DNA of 5,096 nucleotides from an uncultured Gammaproteobacteria bacterium (GTDB taxonomy: Bacteria; Pseudomonadota; Gammaproteobacteria; GCA-001735895). Location: the NCBI GenBank assembly GCA_945787265.1, contig CALZHS010000168.1, positions 1-5,096 on the forward strand, given 5' to 3'. Position 1 is the stretch's first letter; every line of letters begins with the position of its first letter. Shown piece after piece: positions 1 through 4,905 of the stretch. The notes beneath the pieces were generated by a model, which was not told where the DNA came from, did no database searches, and saw nothing but the letters and a program-made list of their open reading frames with translations. Position numbers and translations under genes: made by a program.

Positions 1-11
1 AATTTCCCAAT

Positions 12-91
12 AGCAGACGCTGAAAAACCTTTCCTAGGCTTCCTAGAACGGCCAGTTTCGGACACTCATGGATGAATTTTAAGCGTCTGCT
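12..91. repeat. 10-bp perfect inverted repeat, 60-base spacer
   Basis: AGCAGACGCT at 12-21 is the exact reverse complement of AGCGTCTGCT at 82-91. The match does not extend on either side. It encloses the left arm of the second repeat (22-30) and the small hairpin at about 32-48. Confidence 0.7.
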
Positions 92-108
92 CTTTAGGTA
101 GGTTTTTC
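22..108. repeat. 9-bp perfect inverted repeat interleaved with the first
   Basis: GAAAAACCT at 22-30 is the exact reverse complement of AGGTTTTTC at 100-108. Its left arm directly abuts the left arm of the 12-21/82-91 repeat and its right arm lies outside that repeat. Both pairings can therefore form together only as a pseudoknot, or else they exclude each other. Confidence 0.65.
23..48 (-). terminator. Possible weak intrinsic terminator of the TRAP operon
   Basis: In the minus-strand transcript, CTAGG-AAG-CCTAG forms a 5-bp stem (plus 46-42 and 38-34) with a 3-base loop. A U-G and a U-A pair can extend it to about 7 bp. After the stem come AAAGG and then five T (complement of 23-27). The T run is displaced a few bases from the stem, which weakens the call. 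It lies about 80 bases after the dctQ stop, a reasonable place for the end of the operon. Confidence 0.3.
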
Positions 109-129
109 GATTTTCAATTCCAGGGACGG

Positions 130-705
130 CTACTCACCACCCCCATCCATGATGTCGATGTCATCCGAGACCACAAACCTGCCCTGTTTGAAGTGCACGG
201 TATCTTCTATGATGGCGACCAGGGCACCCAGGCTGACCAGTATCCCCGCGATCGGAAGGATCATCACCGCGTACTTTTTCGGCATATAGTTAGGTTTGAA
301 TACCAGGCTACCGTTCTCCCACGCGAAGTGCCACATTTCCCAGTATTTGCCGCCCATCTTCGACACTACTTCCAGACCGTAGATGAAAATCACAATTCCA
401 AGCGCGCAAGTGATACCGGTCCACAACTGCTGGATGGCAAAAGCAGCGGGCGTCGGTAAACGTGTGTAAATGAGATTGAGGGCAATCTGTTCCTTTTCCC
501 GTACCGTGAGTGCCAGCGCGATAAACACGAACCAGATATTGCTCAGCACAGTCAGCAGGTCGCCCCACACTGGAGGATTCAGGAATACATAGCGCATGAT
601 GACGGTGTACACGGTGAAAGCCACCATCATGAACAACATGAGCATGCAAAAGACCGTCAGAATTTTACGTATCCACAGATCGAGCGCTACCAGGAATTTA
701 ACCAT
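130..705 (-). CDS. TRAP transporter small permease subunit (DctQ family)
   Basis: This is the small integral membrane subunit of a tripartite ATP-independent periplasmic (TRAP) transporter. It pairs with the large subunit in the inner membrane to take up a solute, usually a carboxylate, using the sodium or proton gradient. The 191-residue protein shows four hydrophobic segments (about 14-36, 48-66, 89-111 and 145-167). Family hallmarks are RYVF..PPVWGD (about 38-49) at the start of the second helix and the TVREKEQIALNL stretch (67-78) where relatives have a similar RE-x-H/Q-I motif. The loop of about 112-144 between helices 3 and 4 is long and aromatic-rich, and the C-terminus carries an acidic tail (DDIDIMD). 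The ATG at 705 is supported by GGGAGGA (plus 713-719) seven bases upstream. The gene starts 18 bases after the dctM stop, so the two are surely co-transcribed. The substrate is unknown. Confidence 0.93.
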   Translation of the reverse strand: MVKFLVALDLWIRKILTVFCMLMLFMMVAFTVYTVIMRYVFLNPPVWGDLLTVLSNIWFVFIALALTVREKEQIALNLIYTRLPTPAAFAIQQLWTGITCALGIVIFIYGLEVVSKMGGKYWEMWHFAWENGSLVFKPNYMPKKYAVMILPIAGILVSLGALVAIIEDTVHFKQGRFVVSDDIDIMDGGGE

Positions 706-712
706 TGCTGTT

Positions 713-719
713 TCCTCCC
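713..719 (-). promoter_or_regulatory. Strong ribosome binding site of dctQ
   Basis: GGGAGGA on the minus strand stands seven bases before the ATG at 705, in the short gap after the dctM stop. It fixes the start of the small permease gene. The same word with the same spacing precedes the binding-protein gene. Confidence 0.8.
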
Positions 720-723
720 TTAA

Positions 724-2013
724 CTAGCTGGTGAAGCCCATGATGCCCGGCAGCCACATAGTAAAATCGGGGATGACGACCAGCAGGAACAGCAAGAAAA
801 ATAATGCGACCAGATAGGGCAGCATCGCTAGTGCGACTTTTTCGAGCCTTGCCTTCGCGATTGCCGCCGCGGTGAAATAGGCGACACCGAGCGGTGGGGT
901 TACAGATCCGATGAGGAATCCGACGACGCAAACCAGCGCGGCCTGCACGTCCGGGTAACCCGCCTTGACCATGACATCTATGATCACCGGCCCGACAATA
1001 ATAATGTTCGCAGCGGAATCCATGACCATGCCTAGCAGATAGATAAAGATGACCAGTACCAGTGCAAAAAGAAATGGATTGTGGGCGTAGCTCAACAACC
1101 ATTCTTCGAGCTCAGCGATCGCACCCAACGATGTCAGCAACCAGCTGAATGGCCCCGAGGCCGCAATGATGATAAACACCAGGGCACTGTTGCGAAAGGC
1201 GCGAACGAAGGCGCCTTTGCAATTATCCCAGTTGATGGTGCGGTAGACGAACAGACCGACCAGCAATGCGATGGTTGCGGTCAACGCACCCGCCTCGACC
1301 ACCCCGGCTATACCACCGACGACCGCGCCGACCAACACTATCGGAATCAATAGCGCAAACGAGGCCTGCTTTCCCGCCGTGTAAACTGCCCCCCAGCTAA
1401 AGGGTTCCTGGCTGCGCTCGTAGTTGTTCTTAACGGCGAGAAAATAGTTAATCACCATAAGCAATCCGCCGATCATGATCCCCGGAATAATTCCCCCGGC
1501 GAACAGCGCCCCGACCGATATACCGCCGGCATTGGCAAGCACGATCATCATGATACTGGGCGGAATAATACCGCCGATAGTGGAGCTGACCGCGGTAATG
1601 CCAGCCGCAAATGCTGCTGGATAGCCCGCTTTCTTCATCGCCGGCATCAGTAGCGAACCGACGGTTGCGGTATCGGCGACCACGGATCCGTTCATACCCG
1701 CGAAAAACATGCTAACCAGGACATTGGCCTGCGCCATGCTTCCGCGCATACGTCCAATGAGGCGCTGGCTCAATGTGACCAGGCGATCGGTAATCGTCGC
1801 GCTGGTCATTAGTTCACCGGTCAGCATAAAAAAAGGAATGGCCGTCAACGGTACCGCGTCGATTGCGCTGAACATCTGACTTGGGATCAGGATCAGCGGG
1901 GCCGCGTCGGTGATCAGAATATAGACGACAGGAATTAGGATCAGGGTAAACCCAACCGGCGCTCCCATCAAAATAAGCACAACGAGAATAACTAGAAGTA
2001 AGATGCTTTCCAT
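724..2013 (-). CDS. TRAP transporter large permease subunit (DctM family)
   Basis: This is the large membrane subunit that forms the substrate and cation pathway of the TRAP transporter. The 429-residue length is typical of DctM. The protein is almost wholly hydrophobic, with about a dozen helical or hairpin segments. Family motifs are clear: GMNGSVVADTATVGSLLMPAM (106-126), IIPPSIMM (149-156), MDSAANIIIVGPV (331-343) and VTPPLGVAYF (371-380). The two halves echo each other. KAGYP occurs at 128-132 and again at 350-354, and each is followed by a PP pair at the same distance (151-152 and 373-374), as expected for the duplicated elevator fold. The ATG at 2013 is the only reasonable start because an in-frame TAA lies three codons upstream. 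No good Shine-Dalgarno sequence precedes it. A 133-base gap with a terminator-like hairpin separates it from dctP. Confidence 0.96.
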   Translation of the reverse strand: MESILLLVILVVLILMGAPVGFTLILIPVVYILITDAAPLILIPSQMFSAIDAVPLTAIPFFMLTGELMTSATITDRLVTLSQRLIGRMRGSMAQANVLVSMFFAGMNGSVVADTATVGSLLMPAMKKAGYPAAFAAGITAVSSTIGGIIPPSIMMIVLANAGGISVGALFAGGIIPGIMIGGLLMVINYFLAVKNNYERSQEPFSWGAVYTAGKQASFALLIPIVLVGAVVGGIAGVVEAGALTATIALLVGLFVYRTINWDNCKGAFVRAFRNSALVFIIIAASGPFSWLLTSLGAIAELEEWLLSYAHNPFLFALVLVIFIYLLGMVMDSAANIIIVGPVIIDVMVKAGYPDVQAALVCVVGFLIGSVTPPLGVAYFTAAAIAKARLEKVALAMLPYLVALFFLLFLLVVIPDFTMWLPGIMGFTS

Positions 2014-2039
2014 TGTCAGTTAATTCGAGGTCACCTGGG

Positions 2040-2060
2040 TTCCGGGCTCAAAGCCTGGAA
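2040..2060 (-). other. Small hairpin upstream of dctM
   Basis: In the minus-strand RNA, UUCC-A-GGCU, loop UUG, AGCC-C-GGAA forms two 4-bp helices separated by one A/C mismatch. It would sit near the 5' part of any dctMQ message produced by processing or read-through at the preceding terminator. Protection of that end, or control of dctM initiation, is possible but unproven. Confidence 0.4.
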
Positions 2061-2084
2061 ACTTTATTTGCTGTCGATCATACA

Positions 2085-2117
2085 GAAAAACAAATGGCGC
2101 GGTGATCCCCGCGCCAT
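2085..2117 (-). terminator. Intrinsic terminator or attenuator after dctP
   Basis: Read on the minus strand, ATGGCGCGG (2117-2109), a 6-base loop GGATCA and CCGCGCCAT (2102-2094) form a perfect 9-bp, GC-rich stem. It is followed immediately by TTGTTTTT (2093-2086). This is a textbook rho-independent terminator shape, about 30 bases past the dctP stop. Since dctM and dctQ follow on the same strand with no obvious promoter in the gap, it probably acts partially: it ends most transcripts after the binding protein and lets some continue into the permease genes. It may also stabilise the dctP message against 3' decay. Confidence 0.8.
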
Positions 2118-2146
2118 CTGCTAGTGCATTTAAAAGCCAACTGCCA

Positions 2147-3187
2147 TTACAAGGCGCCTGCTTCTTTCAGTGTGGCTATAAAATCTGTCAAGCCTTGTTC
2201 ACGCAACACCCGCTCTGCGGTTGCAGGATCGAAGGTACCCTTGGCATTTAACCATGCGTCGACGGCACCGGCTCTCCAGAGTTTCATTTCCTCGTCCGTC
2301 GGGACGTACCACTCTTTGATCTCGGCCTTGATCGCATCCTCACCAGATTTTACCCAGGCACGATCAAGCTTCTGAACATGTTTACCAAAGGCTTCTGCTG
2401 CGGTGTGTAGCCATTCTCTTTCCTGATCGCTGAGCTTGTCATACTGACCCTTGTCCATGGACAACTGGTTGCCTGACCAGGATCCACCGATTTCAGTGAA
2501 GTACTTAGCCACTTCGTGCAGCTTGGCCACATGTTGCCAGGGTGTGGCAACATACTGACCGGAGACAACGCCGGTTTGTAATCCTTGATAGAGTTGCGCC
2601 CAGTCGTAAGGCACGGGAACAGCACCCCAGTTTTTAACCAGCGTGTATTCGATTGGGCTTTTGGTAACACGCCATTTAATGCCTTTCATGTCAGCAGGGA
2701 CATGAACCGGGCCGTGCGCGTTTCCGAGCTGACGAAAGCCACCACTGGAGTATACGGTCAGGCAAACGTGGCCCGCTTCCTCGGCACCAATTTCACATTG
2801 CTTCTTGGCCAGCCATTCGCTAGAGATTCGGTCGGCATCTTCGATGCTCTTGAAAATGTAGGGCAGGTCGAAAACTGACAACGAGGTGCCAAAGTTACCA
2901 AAGTTTGCGGTAGAACTTGTCCACAGCGCAATCAAACCCTGGTTCGCCTGTTCGCCGCAGGATTGCTCACTGCAAAGAGATTTGCGGTAATGCGGCTCAA
3001 TTTTCATTTTACCGCCTGAAACTTCTTCCAGGGTCGGAATCAAGGCCTGGGCAATCGCGTCACCGATAGGCATACCTTCGAAGCCGACTGTTCCCAGCTT
3101 AAGTACTTTTTCCGCACTTGCTGGCTGTGCAAAGCAAGTAATGGCCAAACTGAAAGCCACTACCTTTAAGATAGATTTAATTTTCAC
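2147..3187 (-). CDS. TRAP transporter periplasmic solute-binding protein (DctP family)
   Basis: This protein captures the substrate in the periplasm and delivers it to the DctQM permease. With the GTG start at 3187 it has 346 residues. Residues 1-25 form a signal peptide: K2, K4 and K8, a hydrophobic core, then AQPASA and cleavage before EKV. Family features are the VLKLGT first strand (28-33), the SGGKMKIE region (57-64), and KGIKWRV (168-174), whose R173 corresponds to the conserved carboxylate-binding arginine. LYQGLQTGVVSGQ (199-211) is the standard hinge motif. The GTG is preferred over the ATG at 3232 because GGGAGGA stands seven bases before it and the extra 15 residues would mask the signal peptide. 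The mature part has four cysteines (C72, C77, C131, C142), two of them in the loop that normally reads LG-S-E. The arginine suggests a carboxylate ligand; which one is not visible. Confidence 0.94.
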   Translation of the reverse strand: MKIKSILKVVAFSLAITCFAQPASAEKVLKLGTVGFEGMPIGDAIAQALIPTLEEVSGGKMKIEPHYRKSLCSEQSCGEQANQGLIALWTSSTANFGNFGTSLSVFDLPYIFKSIEDADRISSEWLAKKQCEIGAEEAGHVCLTVYSSGGFRQLGNAHGPVHVPADMKGIKWRVTKSPIEYTLVKNWGAVPVPYDWAQLYQGLQTGVVSGQYVATPWQHVAKLHEVAKYFTEIGGSWSGNQLSMDKGQYDKLSDQEREWLHTAAEAFGKHVQKLDRAWVKSGEDAIKAEIKEWYVPTDEEMKLWRAGAVDAWLNAKGTFDPATAERVLREQGLTDFIATLKEAGAL

Positions 3188-3194
3188 AGACTTA

Positions 3195-3201
3195 TCCTCC
3201 C
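3195..3201 (-). promoter_or_regulatory. Strong ribosome binding site deciding the dctP start
   Basis: GGGAGGA on the minus strand lies seven bases before the GTG at 3187. It selects this GTG over the longer in-frame ATG at 3232, which has no comparable site and would add a non-signal-like N-terminal extension. Confidence 0.8.
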
Positions 3202-3233
3202 AAAGAATGTTGATGTGAATGGGGTATCTCAAT

Positions 3234-3248
3234 CAATATTTCATATTG
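3234..3248. promoter_or_regulatory. Candidate operator: CAATAT-TTC-ATATTG palindrome
   Basis: This is a perfect 6-bp inverted repeat with a 3-base centre, 47 bases upstream of the dctP GTG. Its symmetry and its place near the likely dctP promoter fit a dimeric regulator site. It is short and AT-rich, so chance is a real alternative. Confidence 0.35.
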
Positions 3249-3260
3249 CCAACCTTAAGG

Positions 3261-3310
3261 AAAGTGACAGTTGATACGAATGCAGAGGACAGATTTTGTA
3301 AAAAGTGCCA
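3261..3310 (+). repeat. Direct repeats in the divergent control region
   Basis: AAAGTGACA (3261-3269) and AAAGTGCCA (3302-3310) match at eight of nine bases with a 41-base period. GACAG occurs at 3266-3270 and 3288-3292, 22 bases apart. Both periods are close to whole numbers of helical turns, as expected for two half-sites on one face of the DNA. MocR/GabR regulators are known to bind paired direct repeats. Binding here is only inferred. Confidence 0.35.
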
Positions 3311-3374
3311 CAATCAAAATTTAACGGTTCTCCATATGCTTTATCTGTAATGCATAAAATTTTAAGAACTAACC

Positions 3375-4835
3375 ATGGACTCTACGACGCCTCATTTCGT
3401 ATTACCTGAGAAATCAAGCCTGGGACTGCGTGATCAAATTTGTGAATTGGTAAGCTCTGCCATCACATCTCAAACACTTTCGCTAGATAAACGTTTACCT
3501 TCCTGTCGAGAACTGGCAGACCAGCTAGGGGTATCGAGGAATACAGTATTTTCTGCTTACAGTCGATTAATTGATCTTGGGTTGCTGGTAGCACGAGACC
3601 GGTCTGGATACTTTGTCAACCCTATCGCTCTTTCTCCAGCAAAAACAACGGAAAGGCAAAATCAAAAAAACAGCCACGTTGTTGCCCCGCCACCAGTTAC
3701 GTTTGATTCATTTGGGCTGGAACCCGTTGATAATCCTCTTGATTGGACGAGTTATCCCTATCCGTTTATTTACAACCAGATTGATCCAGATCTTTTTCCT
3801 GTCGACAGCTGGCGAGAATGCACGCGGCTCGCGCTGAAAAGCACCAAAACGTCCACCTGGCGTGACGATTCCGTCGAGAGCGACAGTCAGCAGTTATCCC
3901 AACAGTTGCGCCAGCGCCTGCTGAGTTCACGCGGGATTTATGCCAACGAGGATGAAGTGCTGATTACTCTGGGCGCACAAAATGCACTGTTTATTATTGG
4001 CGCGACATTTGCGCATAAAAATAAGCCCATCGCCATCGAGGACCCGGGTTATCACTATGGGCGCAATGCCCTTCAGCTTACCGGCAATCGGCTTATCGGC
4101 GTGCCAATTGACAACGAAGGCCTGATCGTCCAGAAAATACCCGATGAATGTCAGCTGGTATTTACTACGCCCAGCCACCAATTCCCGACCATGGTGACCA
4201 TGTCTCAGCCGCGTCGCAAACAGTTACTGGCCGCGGCGGCCAAGCAGGATTTCCTGGTCATCGAAGACGACTACGAAGCAGAGATGAATTATTTCAATTC
4301 GCGATCACGATCCCTGCGCTCGCAGGATAAAAACGATCGCGTCATCTATATCGGCAGCCTGTCAAAAACCATTTCACCCGGCATACGACTCGGGTTCATG
4401 GTCGCGCACCGTGACATTATCCGACAAGCGCGAATCGTCAGGGGCGTGATAATGCGCCATGCGCCGACGATTGTTCAGGAAGTGGTCGCCCTGTTTTTTC
4501 AACTTGGCTACTACGATTCGCATCTGCGCAATATAGAGCGGCGTTACAAGCGTCGATGGCATGTCATGAACGACGCGATCGCCAGGCACCTGAGCATGCT
4601 CGAGCGGGCGCCGACCCGCGGCGGCACGTCATTCTGGCTGACCGGCCCCAGGGGGTTTGACGCAACTGAACTCGGTAAACGCCTGCGCAACAGGGGTGTG
4701 TTAATCGATATCGGTGAAAGATATTATTTGAAAAATAACAAACGCAGCTTTCGGCTCGGTTTCGCGTTCGTGCCAATCAAAAAACTAGAAGAGGGCATCC
4801 AGATAATCGCCGAAGAAGTCAAACGCCTATTATAA
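3375..4835 (+). CDS. MocR/GabR-type PLP-dependent transcriptional regulator
   Basis: This is a chimeric GntR-family regulator, 486 residues, a usual length for MocR proteins. Residues of about 14-82 form the winged helix-turn-helix, with the family signature LPSCRELADQLGVSRNTV (41-58) and a wing ending RSGYFV. A polar linker (about 86-125) joins it to a fold-type I aminotransferase-like domain (about 130-486). The cofactor residues are intact. K331 in GSLSKTISPG is the expected PLP Schiff-base lysine, and D298 and Y300 of IEDDYEAE are cofactor contacts, at the same 33-residue distance from the lysine as in GabR. R460 of SFRLGFA is the expected carboxylate-binding arginine. EDPGYHYGR (222-230) and ITLGAQNAL (197-205) are also typical. 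It therefore probably senses an amino compound through PLP. Its divergent position suggests control of the TRAP operon and of itself. No clear Shine-Dalgarno precedes the ATG. The N-terminal third is more AT-rich than the rest. Known relatives are GabR, TauR, PdxR and EnuR; I cannot say which is closest. Confidence 0.95.
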   Translation: MDSTTPHFVLPEKSSLGLRDQICELVSSAITSQTLSLDKRLPSCRELADQLGVSRNTVFSAYSRLIDLGLLVARDRSGYFVNPIALSPAKTTERQNQKNSHVVAPPPVTFDSFGLEPVDNPLDWTSYPYPFIYNQIDPDLFPVDSWRECTRLALKSTKTSTWRDDSVESDSQQLSQQLRQRLLSSRGIYANEDEVLITLGAQNALFIIGATFAHKNKPIAIEDPGYHYGRNALQLTGNRLIGVPIDNEGLIVQKIPDECQLVFTTPSHQFPTMVTMSQPRRKQLLAAAAKQDFLVIEDDYEAEMNYFNSRSRSLRSQDKNDRVIYIGSLSKTISPGIRLGFMVAHRDIIRQARIVRGVIMRHAPTIVQEVVALFFQLGYYDSHLRNIERRYKRRWHVMNDAIARHLSMLERAPTRGGTSFWLTGPRGFDATELGKRLRNRGVLIDIGERYYLKNNKRSFRLGFAFVPIKKLEEGIQIIAEEVKRLL

Positions 4836-4905
4836 GTGCCGCCTCGCTCTGTCCTTTCAAAACATAAAATCTGTCTCTCGACTGCGACAGCCGTTTTTGA
4901 GTTAA
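4836..4905 (+). other. Gap between the regulator and the epoxide-hydrolase-like gene
   Basis: The 70-base gap has no open frame. It contains AAAATCTGTC (4866-4875), the exact reverse complement of GACAGATTTT in the control region upstream of the regulator (3288-3297). It also holds the CTGTC/GACAG hairpin followed by a T run. It may end the regulator transcript, bind the regulator, or both. No good -35/-10 pair was found, although TAAAAT (4865-4870) resembles a -10 box. Confidence 0.45.
4871..4898 (+). terminator. Weak candidate terminator after the regulator gene
   Basis: CTGTC (4871-4875) pairs with GACAG (4886-4890) across a 10-base loop. One more C-G pair is possible after a mismatch, and five T follow (4894-4898) after CCG. 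The stem is short and only moderately GC-rich, so termination would be partial at best. Read-through into the next gene is likely. Confidence 0.3.

Larger units (their letters stand above)
1..129. other. Gene-free edge segment with interleaved inverted repeats
   Basis: No open frame of useful length is present on either strand between the window edge and the end of the small permease gene. The segment has two perfect inverted repeats whose arms alternate: AGCAGACGCT (12-21) pairs with AGCGTCTGCT (82-91), and GAAAAACCT (22-30) pairs with AGGTTTTTC (100-108). The two left arms are contiguous, while the right arms are 8 bases apart. A small hairpin (about 32-48) lies between them. It could be the trailer of the transporter operon, a remnant of a short intergenic repeat family, or a structured RNA. 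The pairing is seen directly; its role is not known. Confidence 0.6.
2014..2146 (-). other. dctP-dctM intercistronic region with two hairpins
   Basis: This 133-base stretch between the binding-protein and large-permease genes has no open frame. On the transcribed minus strand it carries a GC-rich stem-loop with a T tract (2085-2117) and then a smaller hairpin (2040-2060) about 26 bases before the dctM start. Binding-protein and permease genes of importers are often separated in this way, so that the binding protein is made in excess. Confidence 0.6.
3188..3374. promoter_or_regulatory. Divergent control region between dctP and the MocR-type regulator
   Basis: This 187-base AT-rich region must hold the promoters of both the TRAP operon (leftward) and the regulator gene (rightward). 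I find no convincing consensus -35/-10 pair in either direction. The best rightward candidate is TTAACG (3321-3326) with TGTAAT (3346-3351), but its 19-base spacing is long. TAAAAT (3355-3360) is another possible -10 very close to the start. Sequence patterns that could be operators are CAATAT-TTC-ATATTG (3234-3248), the palindrome CCTTAAGG (3253-3260), two GACAG words 22 bases apart (3266 and 3288) and AAAGTG(A/C)CA at 3261 and 3302. MocR-type regulators usually bind direct repeats in such divergent gaps. Confidence 0.6.

Noticed and set aside
12..108. Integron attC site or CRISPR-like repeat at the left edge
   Set aside because: The arms lack the RYYYAAC/GTTRRRY core pairs of attC, and there is no repeated unit-spacer pattern.
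193..459. Open frame of 88 codons on the plus strand
   Set aside because: It is fully antisense to dctQ, has no family-like sequence and no ribosome site, so it is a shadow of the real gene.
698..1353. Open frames at 698-1102 (minus) and 1081-1353 (plus)
   Set aside because: Both lie within dctM in other frames, and their translations have low-complexity Arg/Gly/Gln-rich composition without domain features.
2031..2060. tRNA T-arm-like string near GGGTTCCGGGCTC
   Set aside because: The T-loop consensus GTTCRA is not met and no other cloverleaf arm can be found around it.
2124..2878. Open frames at 2124-2375 and 2585-2878 (plus) and 2350-2670 (minus) within dctP
   Set aside because: They overlap a clear, complete DctP gene and show no recognisable motif or start signal.
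3188..3232. Longer dctP protein starting at the ATG at 3232
   Set aside because: It adds 15 residues before a clean signal peptide and has no ribosome site, while the GTG at 3187 has GGGAGGA at ideal spacing.
3294..3310. TGGCAC on the minus strand, resembling the -24 half of a sigma-54 promoter for dctP
   Set aside because: The -12 half is missing: the bases at the required distance read ACAA rather than TTGC.
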